A DNA stretch of 9,163 nucleotides from Clostridiales bacterium UBA1389 (lineage in GTDB: Bacteria > Bacillota > Clostridia > Oscillospirales > CAG-382). The stretch lies in contig DBQR01000052.1 of the NCBI GenBank assembly GCA_002305335.1, positions 905-10,067 of the forward strand. Reading direction: 5' to 3'. Position numbers and translations under genes: made by a program. The notes beneath the pieces were generated by a model, which ran no database searches, was not told the origin of the DNA, and saw nothing but the letters and a program-made list of their open reading frames with translations. This document shows positions 1 to 6,205 of the stretch, piece after piece. The number at the start of each line of letters is the position of its first letter. The first letter of the stretch is position 1.

Positions 1-804
1 GAAATGCGCCGGGAATATATCGAAACCTATGTACTGGAAAAACTGTCCGAGTATGTCTTTTATGAACGACTTATCTCTAAATTGGTTAAGGAATATGTCG
101 CATATCAAAATTCCACGAACTCAGACGTGATAGAGAAAAAAGAAAGCATTAAATCAAGGTTAAACGAGGTTACAAGGGAAGCAAAAAATCTGATAAACAT
201 CATGGCTAAAACCGGGTCAAATATGATGCTTGAAAGGATTACGGAGTTAGAGGAAGAAAAAAGCATTTTACAAGCTAGTTATGAAAAAATCTGTTTTGAT
301 AATTCCACACCGGATATCACCGAAGACGAACTGTCAGAACGATTTAATCAGGCAAAGTCCATGCTTAAATACGGTACTCTTTCAGACACAAAGAAGCTTG
401 TAGAACTATTCGTCAATAAAGTAAATGTCTTTTCAGATAGAGTTGAGGTAATATTCAACTTCCATCCCGATTTAATTCCTTATGAAACCTTTGACATAAA
501 GAAAGATTGTTTTCACAGCGAAAAGCAAGAAGAAAACGACGAAAGCCCGTCCGATGAGGACGAGCTTACATACAAAATGGAAGTATCCACCTTGGTAGGT
601 GGATACTGTGGTGGAGGCGAGGGGAGATTTTCCCCATCCACCGGAAAAAATGATGAAAAAGAAGGTGGATATTGTGGTGGAGGCGGGGGGAATCGAACCC
701 CCGTCCGAAAGTCCATTCACACTGTTTTCTCCGGGCGCAGGTACCTTATTAATTTCCCCGTATCCGCCGGGAGGCACCGCCCTGCGGTACGGGTAGCTTC
801 ATAA
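1..804 (+). CDS. Large serine recombinase, C-terminal part (5' end outside the window)
   Basis: This is the C-terminal portion of a large serine recombinase, the integrase type that inserts and excises phages and conjugative elements. The frame is open at base 1, and the first Met (base 4) falls inside a typical family segment (RREYIETYVLEKL), so the catalytic N-terminal domain and most of the DNA-binding region lie upstream of the window. Residues about 35-95 are charged and heptad-like, matching the coiled-coil insertion of this family. The segment around DTKKLVELFVNKVNVFSDRVEVIF matches the closing strand region. Real homology seems to end near residue 160-190. After that the frame runs through the repeats at 583-685 and on into antisense tmRNA, producing a Gly-rich tail with two GGYCGGG repeats. 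That tail is probably a by-product of integration rather than conserved protein. No ribosome binding site or terminator is visible. Family assignment is fairly sure; the natural C-terminus is not. Confidence 0.8.
   Translation, partial: EMRREYIETYVLEKLSEYVFYERLISKLVKEYVAYQNSTNSDVIEKKESIKSRLNEVTREAKNLINIMAKTGSNMMLERITELEEEKSILQASYEKICFDNSTPDITEDELSERFNQAKSMLKYGTLSDTKKLVELFVNKVNVFSDRVEVIFNFHPDLIPYETFDIKKDCFHSEKQEENDESPSDEDELTYKMEVSTLVGGYCGGGEGRFSPSTGKNDEKEGGYCGGGGGNRTPVRKSIHTVFSGRRYLINFPVSAGRHRPAVRVAS
583..642. repeat. Cluster of alternating inverted repeats next to the ssrA 3' end
   Basis: GTATCCACC at 583-591 and GGTGGATAC at 598-606 form a perfect 9-bp inverted repeat with a 6-nt loop. GGTGGAT at 598-604 can instead pair with ATCCACC at 636-642, enclosing a second hairpin GGGGA/TCCCC at 621-625 and 631-635. 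A further GGTGGAT lies at 664-670. The core heptamer thus occurs four times in 90 bp in alternating orientation. This could be a set of recombinase or excisionase binding sites, or folded RNA at the end of the recombinase or tmRNA transcript. The function is inferred only from its position. Confidence 0.6.
597..685. repeat. 23-bp direct repeat carrying the tmRNA 3' end (putative attachment-site duplication)
   Basis: Positions 597-619 and 663-685 match at 22 of 23 bases (C606 versus T672), exactly 66 bp apart. The right copy contains the last 11 bases of ssrA (acceptor end including CCA) plus 12 bp of flank. The left copy continues into an imitation T-arm hairpin (GGGGA...TCCCC at 621-635) but lacks the TTCGA loop, so it is a degenerate tmRNA 3' end. 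Such copies are usual where elements integrate at tRNA or tmRNA genes. The 66-bp spacing is a multiple of three, so the duplication is in phase with the recombinase frame. An attachment-site remnant is the simplest reading, though the element boundary itself cannot be proven here. Confidence 0.65.
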
Positions 805-1023
805 AATCATGACCGGCCGCAAAGCTTAAGACGGTTCACGTTCACTGCTGTGTCACGCCATATCCCGGACCGCAGTCCTTCCGGGTACGACGGCTACCGC
901 TTAAGCGGCAGCTGCAACTTTATTATTGTTTGCGTTTATATTTAGATTACGCCTTTTAAGGAAGTTGCGCGCTTCCGCCCGCTTACCTTGCTTCAAAACC
1001 CCCGTCGAAACCATTACGCCCCC
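675..1023 (-). ncRNA. ssrA: tmRNA (transfer-messenger RNA), SsrA
   Basis: This RNA rescues stalled ribosomes. Charged with alanine and bound by SmpB, it enters the A site and supplies a short reading frame that tags the incomplete protein for proteolysis. On the - strand the RNA begins GGGGGCGTAATGGTTTCGACG at 1023, a typical clostridial tmRNA 5' end, and ends with a T-arm of GGGGG-TTCGATT-CCCCC followed by CGCCTCC-A-CCA at 675. The 5' GGGGGCG pairs with the 3' CGCCTCC (one G-U pair), giving the 7-bp acceptor stem, and CCA is encoded. The length of 349 nt is normal. smpB lies directly upstream in the same orientation, and a dedicated promoter precedes the RNA. The 3' end coincides with the border of a serine-recombinase element, and that gene overlaps it in antisense. 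Identification is secure; the ends are accurate to a few bases. Confidence 0.95.
901..933 (-). other. tmRNA tag-peptide reading frame (resume codon GCA to TAA)
   Basis: Within ssrA the - strand reads GCA AAC AAT AAT AAA GTT GCA GCT GCC GCT TAA, encoding ANNNKVAAAA after the alanine supplied by the charged tmRNA. The context AACGCAAAC matches the usual resume-codon surroundings (GCAAAC). Known tags usually end in ALAA; here the penultimate-triplet Leu is Ala, giving a four-alanine end. ClpXP-type proteases read the C-terminal end of the tag, so the change could affect how it is recognised. Confidence 0.85.
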
Positions 1024-1066
1024 ATATGCGGCATAACCCCTTCAGGGTTTTTCCGTAAGCATAACT

Positions 1067-1094
1067 ATTATATCGTTAAAACAGTCATTGTCAA
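1067..1094 (-). promoter_or_regulatory. Sigma-A promoter of ssrA
   Basis: On the - strand, perfect consensus boxes TTGACA (1094-1089) and TATAAT (1072-1067) are separated by 16 bp. Transcription would begin near 1060, leaving a leader of about 37 nt before the mature tmRNA 5' end at 1023. The leader contains a small hairpin (AACCC/GGGTT, 1035-1049) and would be removed by 5' processing, normally by RNase P. The promoter lies in the smpB-ssrA gap, so ssrA can be made at a high level independently of the upstream operon. Confidence 0.9.
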
Positions 1095-1134
1095 GTTAAA
1101 TTTAATAGAATATTTGTCAAATAAAGGTTTTTTG

Positions 1135-1590
1135 TTAAAATTTGTCCCTTGCCGCCCTTTCCATCTCCCGGGATGCCGTTTTCTTCGCCTCGTCCTCCCG
1201 CTTGTCATACAGCTTTTTGCCCTTGCAAAGTCCCACTTCCACCTTAACCCATCTGCTGCTGAAATACATCGACAGGGGAATCAAGGCGTAACCCTGCTTT
1301 CCCGTAAGGCCGAACAGCCTTAATATCTCTCTGTTATGCATCAGAAGCTTGCGGGAACGGTAGGGTTCCCTGTTAAAAATATTCCCCTTTTCATAGGGGG
1401 ATATGTGCATACCTTCGATAAATATTTCCCCGTCCTTAAAGCGACAGTAGGAATCCTTAAGATTCACCTGTCCCAAACGGAGGGATTTTACCTCCGTTCC
1501 GCAAAGCTCGATCCCCGCTTCAAAGGTATCTTCGACAAAATAATCATGATATGCCTTTTTGTTTGTGGTTATCACCTTTTTGTTAGCCAT
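1135..1590 (-). CDS. smpB: SsrA-binding protein SmpB
   Basis: SmpB binds the tRNA-like domain of tmRNA and delivers it to stalled ribosomes in trans-translation. The 151-residue product has the family hallmarks in order: NKKAYHDYF near the N-terminus, FEAGIELCGTEVKSLR (about 22-37), the HISPY motif, the SRKLLMH segment, and a basic C-terminal tail beginning GKKLYDKR that becomes helical in the mRNA channel. The frame could be opened at a GTG five codons earlier (1605), but the ATG at 1590 has GAAGGGA (1603-1597) six bases upstream and gives the conventional MANKK start. That ribosome binding site overlaps the stop codon of the thioesterase gene, suggesting translational coupling. The gene is last in the operon and is followed after 111 bp by ssrA, a common arrangement in Firmicutes. 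Full length, no missing motif. Confidence 0.96.
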   Translation of the reverse strand: MANKKVITTNKKAYHDYFVEDTFEAGIELCGTEVKSLRLGQVNLKDSYCRFKDGEIFIEGMHISPYEKGNIFNREPYRSRKLLMHNREILRLFGLTGKQGYALIPLSMYFSSRWVKVEVGLCKGKKLYDKREDEAKKTASREMERAARDKF

Positions 1591-1601
1591 AAAACATCCC
1601 T

Positions 1602-2315
1602 TCACACAAAGGAAATTTCCGCCTCAAAACAATCTTTGCCGTTTGTCCGGTTTACGCAGGACACAATATGCCCCTTTTGGGTCTGCTTTACCCGTATATT
1701 CAGCGCATCCCCCAGCAATGCCTCCCCGTTATAATATATGCGGCAGGATTTCAGGGGTTTTTCTATATCATATGGAGCGTGGTCGTAAATCAGATCGGCG
1801 TAAACCGTATTGTTCATATGACGGTTTTCGTCCAGTTCGCTGTAAGCCACCCTATGTTCGGTTTCGAAATTAAATTCGGTTTCCTCAATCAGCTTCCGGG
1901 GGAGGGCTATGCTTTCAATCCCGATATCCGAATTCGGCAGGGGGTATTTAAGCCGGTTTGCCCTGACGGGGATACGCTTTGAAAAGCTCATCAGCACCCA
2001 ATGGGTGGTTGCCCGGGCTACCGGGAACGAATTTTTATATATTATGAATTCCCTTACAAATACTATCCCCTGAACGCCGGTATTTACCGTCAGTATTTCG
2101 ATTTCGTCGCGCTTTTTGATTTCCCCGCTAAAGGTTATTCCCATCTTTATTATAACGAAAACCAGATCGTCTTCCCGCATGCTTGCATAGGTCAGGCCGT
2201 ATTGGTCAAGGTCGTCGCAGGCGGCCTGCTGCATATGCTTCATAAGCGCCGAAAGCTTAACCGTCCCGTCGGGGAAAACCTCATAGCCTTCGATTTTTAC
2301 CTTATTGCGTATCAT
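1602..2315 (-). CDS. Acyl-ACP thioesterase family protein
   Basis: The 237-residue soluble protein resembles bacterial acyl-ACP thioesterases (Pfam Acyl-ACP_TE), which release free fatty acids from acyl carrier protein using two tandem hotdog domains. The first hotdog spans about residues 1-125, with MQQAACDDLDQYGLTYASM as the usual helix region. The second begins near 150 and contains SELDENRHMNNTVYADLIYD. There D162-x-N164-x-H166 matches the Asp-x-Asn-x-His catalytic triplet described in plant FatB enzymes, and E198 is a candidate for the additional acidic residue. The length fits the bacterial family (about 235-260). The start ATG at 2315 has AAGAAGG (2334-2328) upstream at a rather long spacing of 12 bases; the nearer upstream ATG runs straight into a stop. 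It sits 21 bp after xer and 11 bp before smpB, so it is mid-operon. Chain-length preference cannot be told from the sequence. Confidence 0.88.
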   Translation of the reverse strand: MIRNKVKIEGYEVFPDGTVKLSALMKHMQQAACDDLDQYGLTYASMREDDLVFVIIKMGITFSGEIKKRDEIEILTVNTGVQGIVFVREFIIYKNSFPVARATTHWVLMSFSKRIPVRANRLKYPLPNSDIGIESIALPRKLIEETEFNFETEHRVAYSELDENRHMNNTVYADLIYDHAPYDIEKPLKSCRIYYNGEALLGDALNIRVKQTQKGHIVSCVNRTNGKDCFEAEISFV

Positions 2316-2336
2316 CTATAACATTGACCTTCTTTG

Positions 2337-3320
2337 CTATTTATGTGACAAAGTTTTGTCCATATCCGCCAGAGGGTTGGATTCCATGGCCTTTTCCAGG
2401 TTTTTGCTTGACACATGGGTGTATATCTGGGTGGTGTTAAGCTGTTCGTGGCCTAAGATTTCCTTGAGGGTACGGACATCAACCCCTCCCTGATTATACA
2501 TCAGTGTGGCGGCGGTGTGCCTTAATTTATGTACCGAATAGCCCCTACCCGAAAGCTTGGCCTTGCCTAAATACTTCTGAACCAGCCATTGGACGGTTTT
2601 GTTGGAAATCCGGAGATTACGTTTTGAAAGGAACAAGGCGTTTTTAGCGTCGTTATTCAGGGGTACGGCGCATTTTGAAGCCGATTCGTTCCTTGCGGGG
2701 AGATAACTCTGTATCGCCGTCCGGCAGGCGGAATTAAGGTAAACAACCCGCATTTTGTTTCCCTTTCCGGTTACGGTAAGCCGCCTGAAGTCGGAATCGA
2801 TGTCGGAAAGGTTTATCCCCACCAGCTCGGATAGCCGCATACCGCAGTTTAAAAATAACGTCAGAATGCAGTAATCCCTTGCATAAAAGGGGTCGGTTTT
2901 GTCCACCGCCTCAAGGAGGTCTATTGATTCCTCAAGGGATAAAAATTTCGGTAAAGACTGCTTGATTGAGGGGGAATCAATATCCTTTGCCGGGTTGTTC
3001 TGGACAAGCTTTGATTTGGCTGAGTGGTATTTGAAAAATGCCTTGATTGCCGAAAGCTTTCTTGCCATGGTTTTGGCGGTCACCTTGCGCTGACGGGAAA
3101 GATATAACAGAAATGAATAAATATCCTCTGTGGTAACTGAATTTATTAATTCCCCGTCAACGGCGGACAGGTTGCCGTCCTCATAACCCCTTGATTTCAA
3201 GAGGTATTCAAAAAACATATTCAAATCCCGGTGGTATTCCTCCACCGTCAGCTTTGACCGGTTCTGTATAACCTCTTTATAGGAAAGAAACTGGGTTATA
3301 ACCAGCGGCGCTGTATCCAT
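2337..3320 (-). CDS. XerC/XerD-type tyrosine site-specific recombinase
   Basis: This is a complete tyrosine recombinase of 327 residues. Enzymes of this type resolve chromosome dimers at dif, or integrate mobile elements. An N-terminal SAM-like core-binding domain occupies about residues 5-105 (FLSYKEVIQN to KAFFKYH). The catalytic domain carries all six expected residues: R162 (CGMRLSEL), K186 (TGKGNK), H264 and R267 (HKLRHTAAT), H291 (LGHEQL) and the nucleophile Y300 (TQIYTHV). The frame extends 74 codons further upstream, but that part lies inside the glycoside hydrolase gene and looks non-native. The ATG at 3320 has AGGGTG (3332-3327) six bases ahead, overlapping the hydrolase stop codon. 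The length is slightly above the usual 295-305 for XerC/D, because of a short insertion around 209-228. Whether it is the housekeeping Xer or an operon-borne relative cannot be decided without knowing the rest of the genome. Confidence 0.9.
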   Translation of the reverse strand: MDTAPLVITQFLSYKEVIQNRSKLTVEEYHRDLNMFFEYLLKSRGYEDGNLSAVDGELINSVTTEDIYSFLLYLSRQRKVTAKTMARKLSAIKAFFKYHSAKSKLVQNNPAKDIDSPSIKQSLPKFLSLEESIDLLEAVDKTDPFYARDYCILTLFLNCGMRLSELVGINLSDIDSDFRRLTVTGKGNKMRVVYLNSACRTAIQSYLPARNESASKCAVPLNNDAKNALFLSKRNLRISNKTVQWLVQKYLGKAKLSGRGYSVHKLRHTAATLMYNQGGVDVRTLKEILGHEQLNTTQIYTHVSSKNLEKAMESNPLADMDKTLSHK

Positions 3321-3330
3321 AACAAACACC

Positions 3331-5259
3331 CTATTCGTTTTCGTGTATCTTCGGCAGCCAGTATCTGAATTTCGCAAGGGTCTGGGGCAGGTTTTCGTTA
3401 AGGTTGAGATAGTTTGTAATACGCCAGACTCCGTCCACCTGGGCATAATCGTTGGTGGAAAACCAGACGGCAACCTTAATTTTATTGGCAAATTCATAAC
3501 CCGGTTTGGTGGAGTTTGCGAAGCATTTGAACATTTCCTCAACCCATGTTGCCTGCAATGACTGATTACGTCCGAGAATTGTGTCTTTATAGGTCATTGT
3601 TCCCCAGTCAAACTGCTTTTCGCCGCCGGCGCCGCAGGCAAACTCCCCTATCATCCATGGGTAGTTTTCAAACTGAGGCGAATACTGTTCGTAACAGCCC
3701 TTGTAGCGGGCTTCAAAGGAGGTGGGGTACGGGGTGTTCCCCATTTCATAGGAGGTAAGTCCCAGCATCTGGACGTATTCGGGGCCGGGGAAATAGGTGA
3801 GATATGCGCCCCAGTCGCTGTAGGGACAGGTTACGTCAATGGGGTTGAATACCCAGATGGTGTTATCAACGCCTTCTTCCCGGAAAATGTTGTACAGTCT
3901 TTGCCAGGTAATGATGAATATATCCGGGTCAAGGAGGGTTACCATGCCGCAGTAGGAGGTCCAGTCGGTGTTCATTTCGTTGTTCAGACGGAAAATGACG
4001 GGCTTGCCGTAGGCCTTGATATCCTGCGCCAGTTTGCGGAAATGGTCGTCGTACTTCCCCCGCATAATGTCGAACATCGGCGAATAGCCCGCAATACTGT
4101 TGTTGGTGGTGGTAAATTGATAGGTTAGATTAAGCACCGGCTTGCCGTTAAACCCGTTTCCGCCGGCATTTTGGTTAATGAAATCAAGGTCAAGGTAATT
4201 AAGGTTGCTGTACCAGCCGATGTGAAGGTAGGTCATGAATATTTCGGGCTGGTAGTCTATTCCCTCTTCGCTTTTCATCCAGTCAATGTATTCCTGGCTG
4301 TTGCCTTCGTAGAAAAATCCCCAGTCGGGTACATTGGCGTTCAACAGCTTGTTGTAGTAGGCTTTTGTTTCGGCATTCCAGTAGTCGGGGATAATAAGCT
4401 CAAACTCCCCAACATGATTTCTGGATTCCCCTTCGCCGTCAAAGAATTTTATCGAGGCAATCATCTGCCTGAATTCGTTTACCATTTTTTCTTTCGACTT
4501 CATAACCACAAGGTGAAACTTCCGGTATTCCCCGTTTTTACGGATAACGGCAATGCTGTAATAGGGGAATTCAATCTGCTTGGAAAGGCGGATGTTCATG
4601 TCATATTCCACCACCTCATAGCCTTCCAGAAGGTCGGTGTGGGTCTTTGACATGGTGGTGCGTATTATATTGTTTTCGGAAAGAAAGTTAAGGTCGGCTA
4701 TCCGCATGGTAAGCCATTCGGTAAAGTAAATGTTCCACCCGTCGGGGTTGTTGGGGTAGGGGGACTGGTCTTCTTTCGAGATGGATATAACCACGTCCTC
4801 CGAATACACCCGGGCTCTGTTTTCGGAAAGGGTGAAATCCCCGTTTATGTCCTTTCGGGGAACGGAAATCATGTAACCGTCGGCGACATTAACAAAACGG
4901 GAATATTCCTTTCCCGAGAAGATATATTTTGCGTCCCCTTCGGCGGGGCTTTTGGAATAGTCGGTTAAAAGGGTATTGTCAAAGTAGTATTTGGCTTTAT
5001 ATACATCCTCCGGCGATGAAAGTCCGGCGGAAGCATCGGTATAGTTTTCGTCCCAGATAAGGGAGGCTTTTTCGTCGGGAACCTCCTCTGCCGAGGATTC
5101 ATCCTGAGATTCGTCCGGGGATTCATCGGGCTGAGAGGAATCGGTGGATACGGAATTATCCTGGGATGAGGTGTTATTTCCGCCGCCCTGACAGGAGGGG
5201 AGAAACACAAGGGAGGTAATAAAACCTAAAAGCAACGCAAGGGATAAAATTTTTTTCAT
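3331..5259 (-). CDS. Secreted lipoprotein with GH26-like (beta-mannanase type) catalytic domain
   Basis: The 642-residue product begins with a lipoprotein signal: MKK, a hydrophobic core, then lipobox L20-P-S-C23, so Cys23 should be lipidated and the enzyme held on the outer face of the membrane. A Ser/Asp/Glu/Gln-rich linker covers about 24-64. Residues about 70-285 form a separate alpha/beta-looking domain that I do not recognise. The region about 305-640 resembles glycoside hydrolase family 26 (clan GH-A, mainly beta-mannanases). It has the acid/base motif FRLNNEMNTDW with E428, then DPDIFIITWQRLYNIF and NTIWVFNP, a YFPGPEYVQMLGLTSYE segment, and the nucleophile motif MIGEFACG with E539. 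The 111-residue spacing of the two glutamates fits GH26. Unlike typical GH26 (His before the acid/base Glu), Asn427 precedes it. The start at 5259 has CGGAGG five bases upstream. It is the first gene of the operon. Substrate is unproven; a related GH-A family remains possible. Confidence 0.83.
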   Translation of the reverse strand: MKKILSLALLLGFITSLVFLPSCQGGGNNTSSQDNSVSTDSSQPDESPDESQDESSAEEVPDEKASLIWDENYTDASAGLSSPEDVYKAKYYFDNTLLTDYSKSPAEGDAKYIFSGKEYSRFVNVADGYMISVPRKDINGDFTLSENRARVYSEDVVISISKEDQSPYPNNPDGWNIYFTEWLTMRIADLNFLSENNIIRTTMSKTHTDLLEGYEVVEYDMNIRLSKQIEFPYYSIAVIRKNGEYRKFHLVVMKSKEKMVNEFRQMIASIKFFDGEGESRNHVGEFELIIPDYWNAETKAYYNKLLNANVPDWGFFYEGNSQEYIDWMKSEEGIDYQPEIFMTYLHIGWYSNLNYLDLDFINQNAGGNGFNGKPVLNLTYQFTTTNNSIAGYSPMFDIMRGKYDDHFRKLAQDIKAYGKPVIFRLNNEMNTDWTSYCGMVTLLDPDIFIITWQRLYNIFREEGVDNTIWVFNPIDVTCPYSDWGAYLTYFPGPEYVQMLGLTSYEMGNTPYPTSFEARYKGCYEQYSPQFENYPWMIGEFACGAGGEKQFDWGTMTYKDTILGRNQSLQATWVEEMFKCFANSTKPGYEFANKIKVAVWFSTNDYAQVDGVWRITNYLNLNENLPQTLAKFRYWLPKIHENE

Positions 5260-5301
5260 TTGTGCCTCCGTAAAAATAGGGGTTGGGTGGTACTTCGGTT
5301 T

Positions 5302-5330
5302 ATTATATCATGTATTAAGGCGGTTTTCAA
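5302..5330 (-). promoter_or_regulatory. Sigma-A promoter of the GH26-xer-thioesterase-smpB operon
   Basis: On the - strand TTGAAA (5330-5325) and a perfect TATAAT (5307-5302) are separated by 17 bp, the optimal distance. Transcription should start near 5295, about 35 nt upstream of the lipoprotein ATG at 5259 and its CGGAGG ribosome binding site (5270-5265). No internal promoter or terminator was seen before smpB, so this is the likely main promoter for all four genes. No clear operator palindrome overlaps it. Confidence 0.85.
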
Positions 5331-5339
5331 GTATAATAA

Positions 5340-5630
5340 TGGGAATATGAAATCAGCTCCGGATTTTATTAACACCAAACAATATATTAATCACTTTGCA
5401 TAATTCACCCATACAAAAATACTGTTTTCGTTAGTTTCTTCTCTTCCGGATGTGCGGCACTACCCCTCATCCGTCAGCCTGCGGCTGACACCTTCTCCTC
5501 CATGGGAAGGCTGCTTTTAATCCCGCCACTTGCCTCTGCATCAATAATATTAGATAACGCTTGCGTTGTGCACAATCATACTCTTTACATAATATCTGCC
5601 CCTGCGGTTTTATTAATGTAAGAATTTATG
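5340..5630. other. Intergenic region between divergent transcription units; no gene seen
   Basis: This AT-rich stretch lies between the divergent operon promoter and the promoter of the small membrane protein gene. No reading frame here has a credible ribosome binding site or recognisable protein; short open frames on both strands appear to be chance. The only structured part is the palindromic repeat at 5459-5515. Confidence 0.6.
5459..5515. repeat. REP-like palindromic interspersed repeat ('cccctcatccg' type)
   Basis: The segment opens with cccctcatccg, followed by a perfect 7-bp hairpin GTCAGCC-TGC-GGCTGAC (5473-5489) and a second imperfect hairpin CCTTCTCC...GGGAAGG (5491-5510). Elements of the form cctcatccg / hairpin / accttctcc / aaggg(g)aaggc are familiar as dispersed intergenic repeats in many Clostridia, from memory rather than a search. 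Only one copy is present here, so its dispersed nature cannot be shown from the window. Confidence 0.55.
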
Positions 5631-5659
5631 TTGACGAAATTTACCTTTTTGCTTATAAT
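5631..5659 (+). promoter_or_regulatory. Sigma-A promoter of the small membrane protein gene
   Basis: TTGACG (5631-5636) and a perfect TATAAT (5654-5659) are separated by 17 bp. Transcription should start near 5666, giving an unusually long leader of about 130 nt before the ATG at 5795. The leader has C-rich (5699-5715) and G-rich (5749-5760) tracts that could partly pair, but no known riboswitch was recognised. Confidence 0.82.
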
Positions 5660-5794
5660 AAGCGTAAATATCAAAAGCGACGGCAGAAATATCAGAATAC
5701 CCCTGCCCCTGCCGGTGTTTTTGGGTTTTATTCCTTTAACAATAATGACCGGGTCAGGGTCAGAATACATACAATATAAAGAGGTATGAGCATT

Positions 5795-6130
5795 ATGAAA
5801 ACCTTAATAAAATGGCTGGCATGTTTTTTATCCCTTGTAATTGTAAATGCGATAATGCCGAAACAGCTTGTCATCCCCGGCGGGATGACCTCCATCCTTG
5901 CCGCCGGCACGGTGCTGTGGCTGGTTAATCTGATTTTAAAGCCGGTTGCCCAGATAATCGCCATCCCCTTTACCATACTTACCTTCGGTTTGTTTTATTT
6001 TGTGGTAAATACCCTGATGGTAGCCCTCGCCATTGCCCTTTTCCCCGGTGTGGAGGGAACCTTTCTGGCATGTCTGGTGACGGCTTTGCTACTTTCGGCT
6101 TTAAATGCATTATTGGCGGTGAAAACCTAA
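5795..6130 (+). CDS. Small integral membrane protein, phage_holin_4_2 / YvlD-like family
   Basis: The 111-residue product is almost wholly hydrophobic, with four predicted membrane helices at about residues 4-21, 29-46, 52-73 and 81-107 of the shorter form. The pattern VNAIMP, GG(M)TSILAAGTVLWLVNLILKPV, PFTILTFGLFYFVVN and a closing alanine/leucine-rich helix is characteristic of the Pfam phage_holin_4_2 (DUF360, YvlD-like) family. Despite the name, most members are chromosomal membrane proteins of unknown function and not lysis holins. Two in-frame ATGs exist. The one at 5786 has only one base between it and GAGG (5781-5784), so the ATG at 5795, with ten bases, is preferred. The gene stands alone between its own promoter and a strong terminator and is not obviously coupled to its neighbours. 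Nothing phage-like surrounds it. Confidence 0.85.
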   Translation: MKTLIKWLACFLSLVIVNAIMPKQLVIPGGMTSILAAGTVLWLVNLILKPVAQIIAIPFTILTFGLFYFVVNTLMVALAIALFPGVEGTFLACLVTALLLSALNALLAVKT

Positions 6131-6177
6131 GTTATCGGAATGATAATCGGCTAAAAAACGGTTTTTGTCGTTTATAT

Positions 6178-6205
6178 AAAAAGCAAGTCGGGCGACTTGC
6201 TTTTT
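6178..6205. terminator. Rho-independent terminator after the small membrane protein gene
   Basis: A perfect 13-bp inverted repeat, AAAAAGCAAGTCG (6178-6190) and CGACTTGCTTTTT (6193-6205), has a 2-nt centre, so the innermost pairs must open. The stem is flanked by A and T tracts on both sides, so it should terminate transcription in either direction. It lies 48 bp after the stop codon at 6130. Confidence 0.88.

Noticed and set aside
472..777. Open frames on the - strand and in other + frames across 472-796
   Set aside because: They lie across the recombinase tail and tmRNA, are Pro/Gly-rich from the repeat and T-arm sequence, and have no ribosome binding site. GGGNRTPV-like peptides are the usual artefact of translating tRNA or tmRNA 3' ends.
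2337..3320. Xer recombinase as the integrase of the element at ssrA
   Set aside because: It is embedded mid-operon with tight spacing on the non-element side of ssrA, and nothing element-like surrounds it. The serine recombinase is the better candidate.
3321..3542. 74-codon N-terminal extension of the Xer recombinase frame
   Set aside because: It overlaps the end of the hydrolase gene in another frame and is Pro/Thr/Arg-rich, unlike the family. A good ribosome binding site precedes the ATG at 3320.
5561..5779. 72-codon + strand frame between the repeat and the small membrane protein gene
   Set aside because: It spans the clear promoter at 5631-5659, has no ribosome binding site and no recognisable protein features.
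5795..6130. A true phage holin indicating a prophage
   Set aside because: The family name is misleading: no endolysin, tail or structural phage gene is nearby, and the gene has its own housekeeping-style promoter and terminator.
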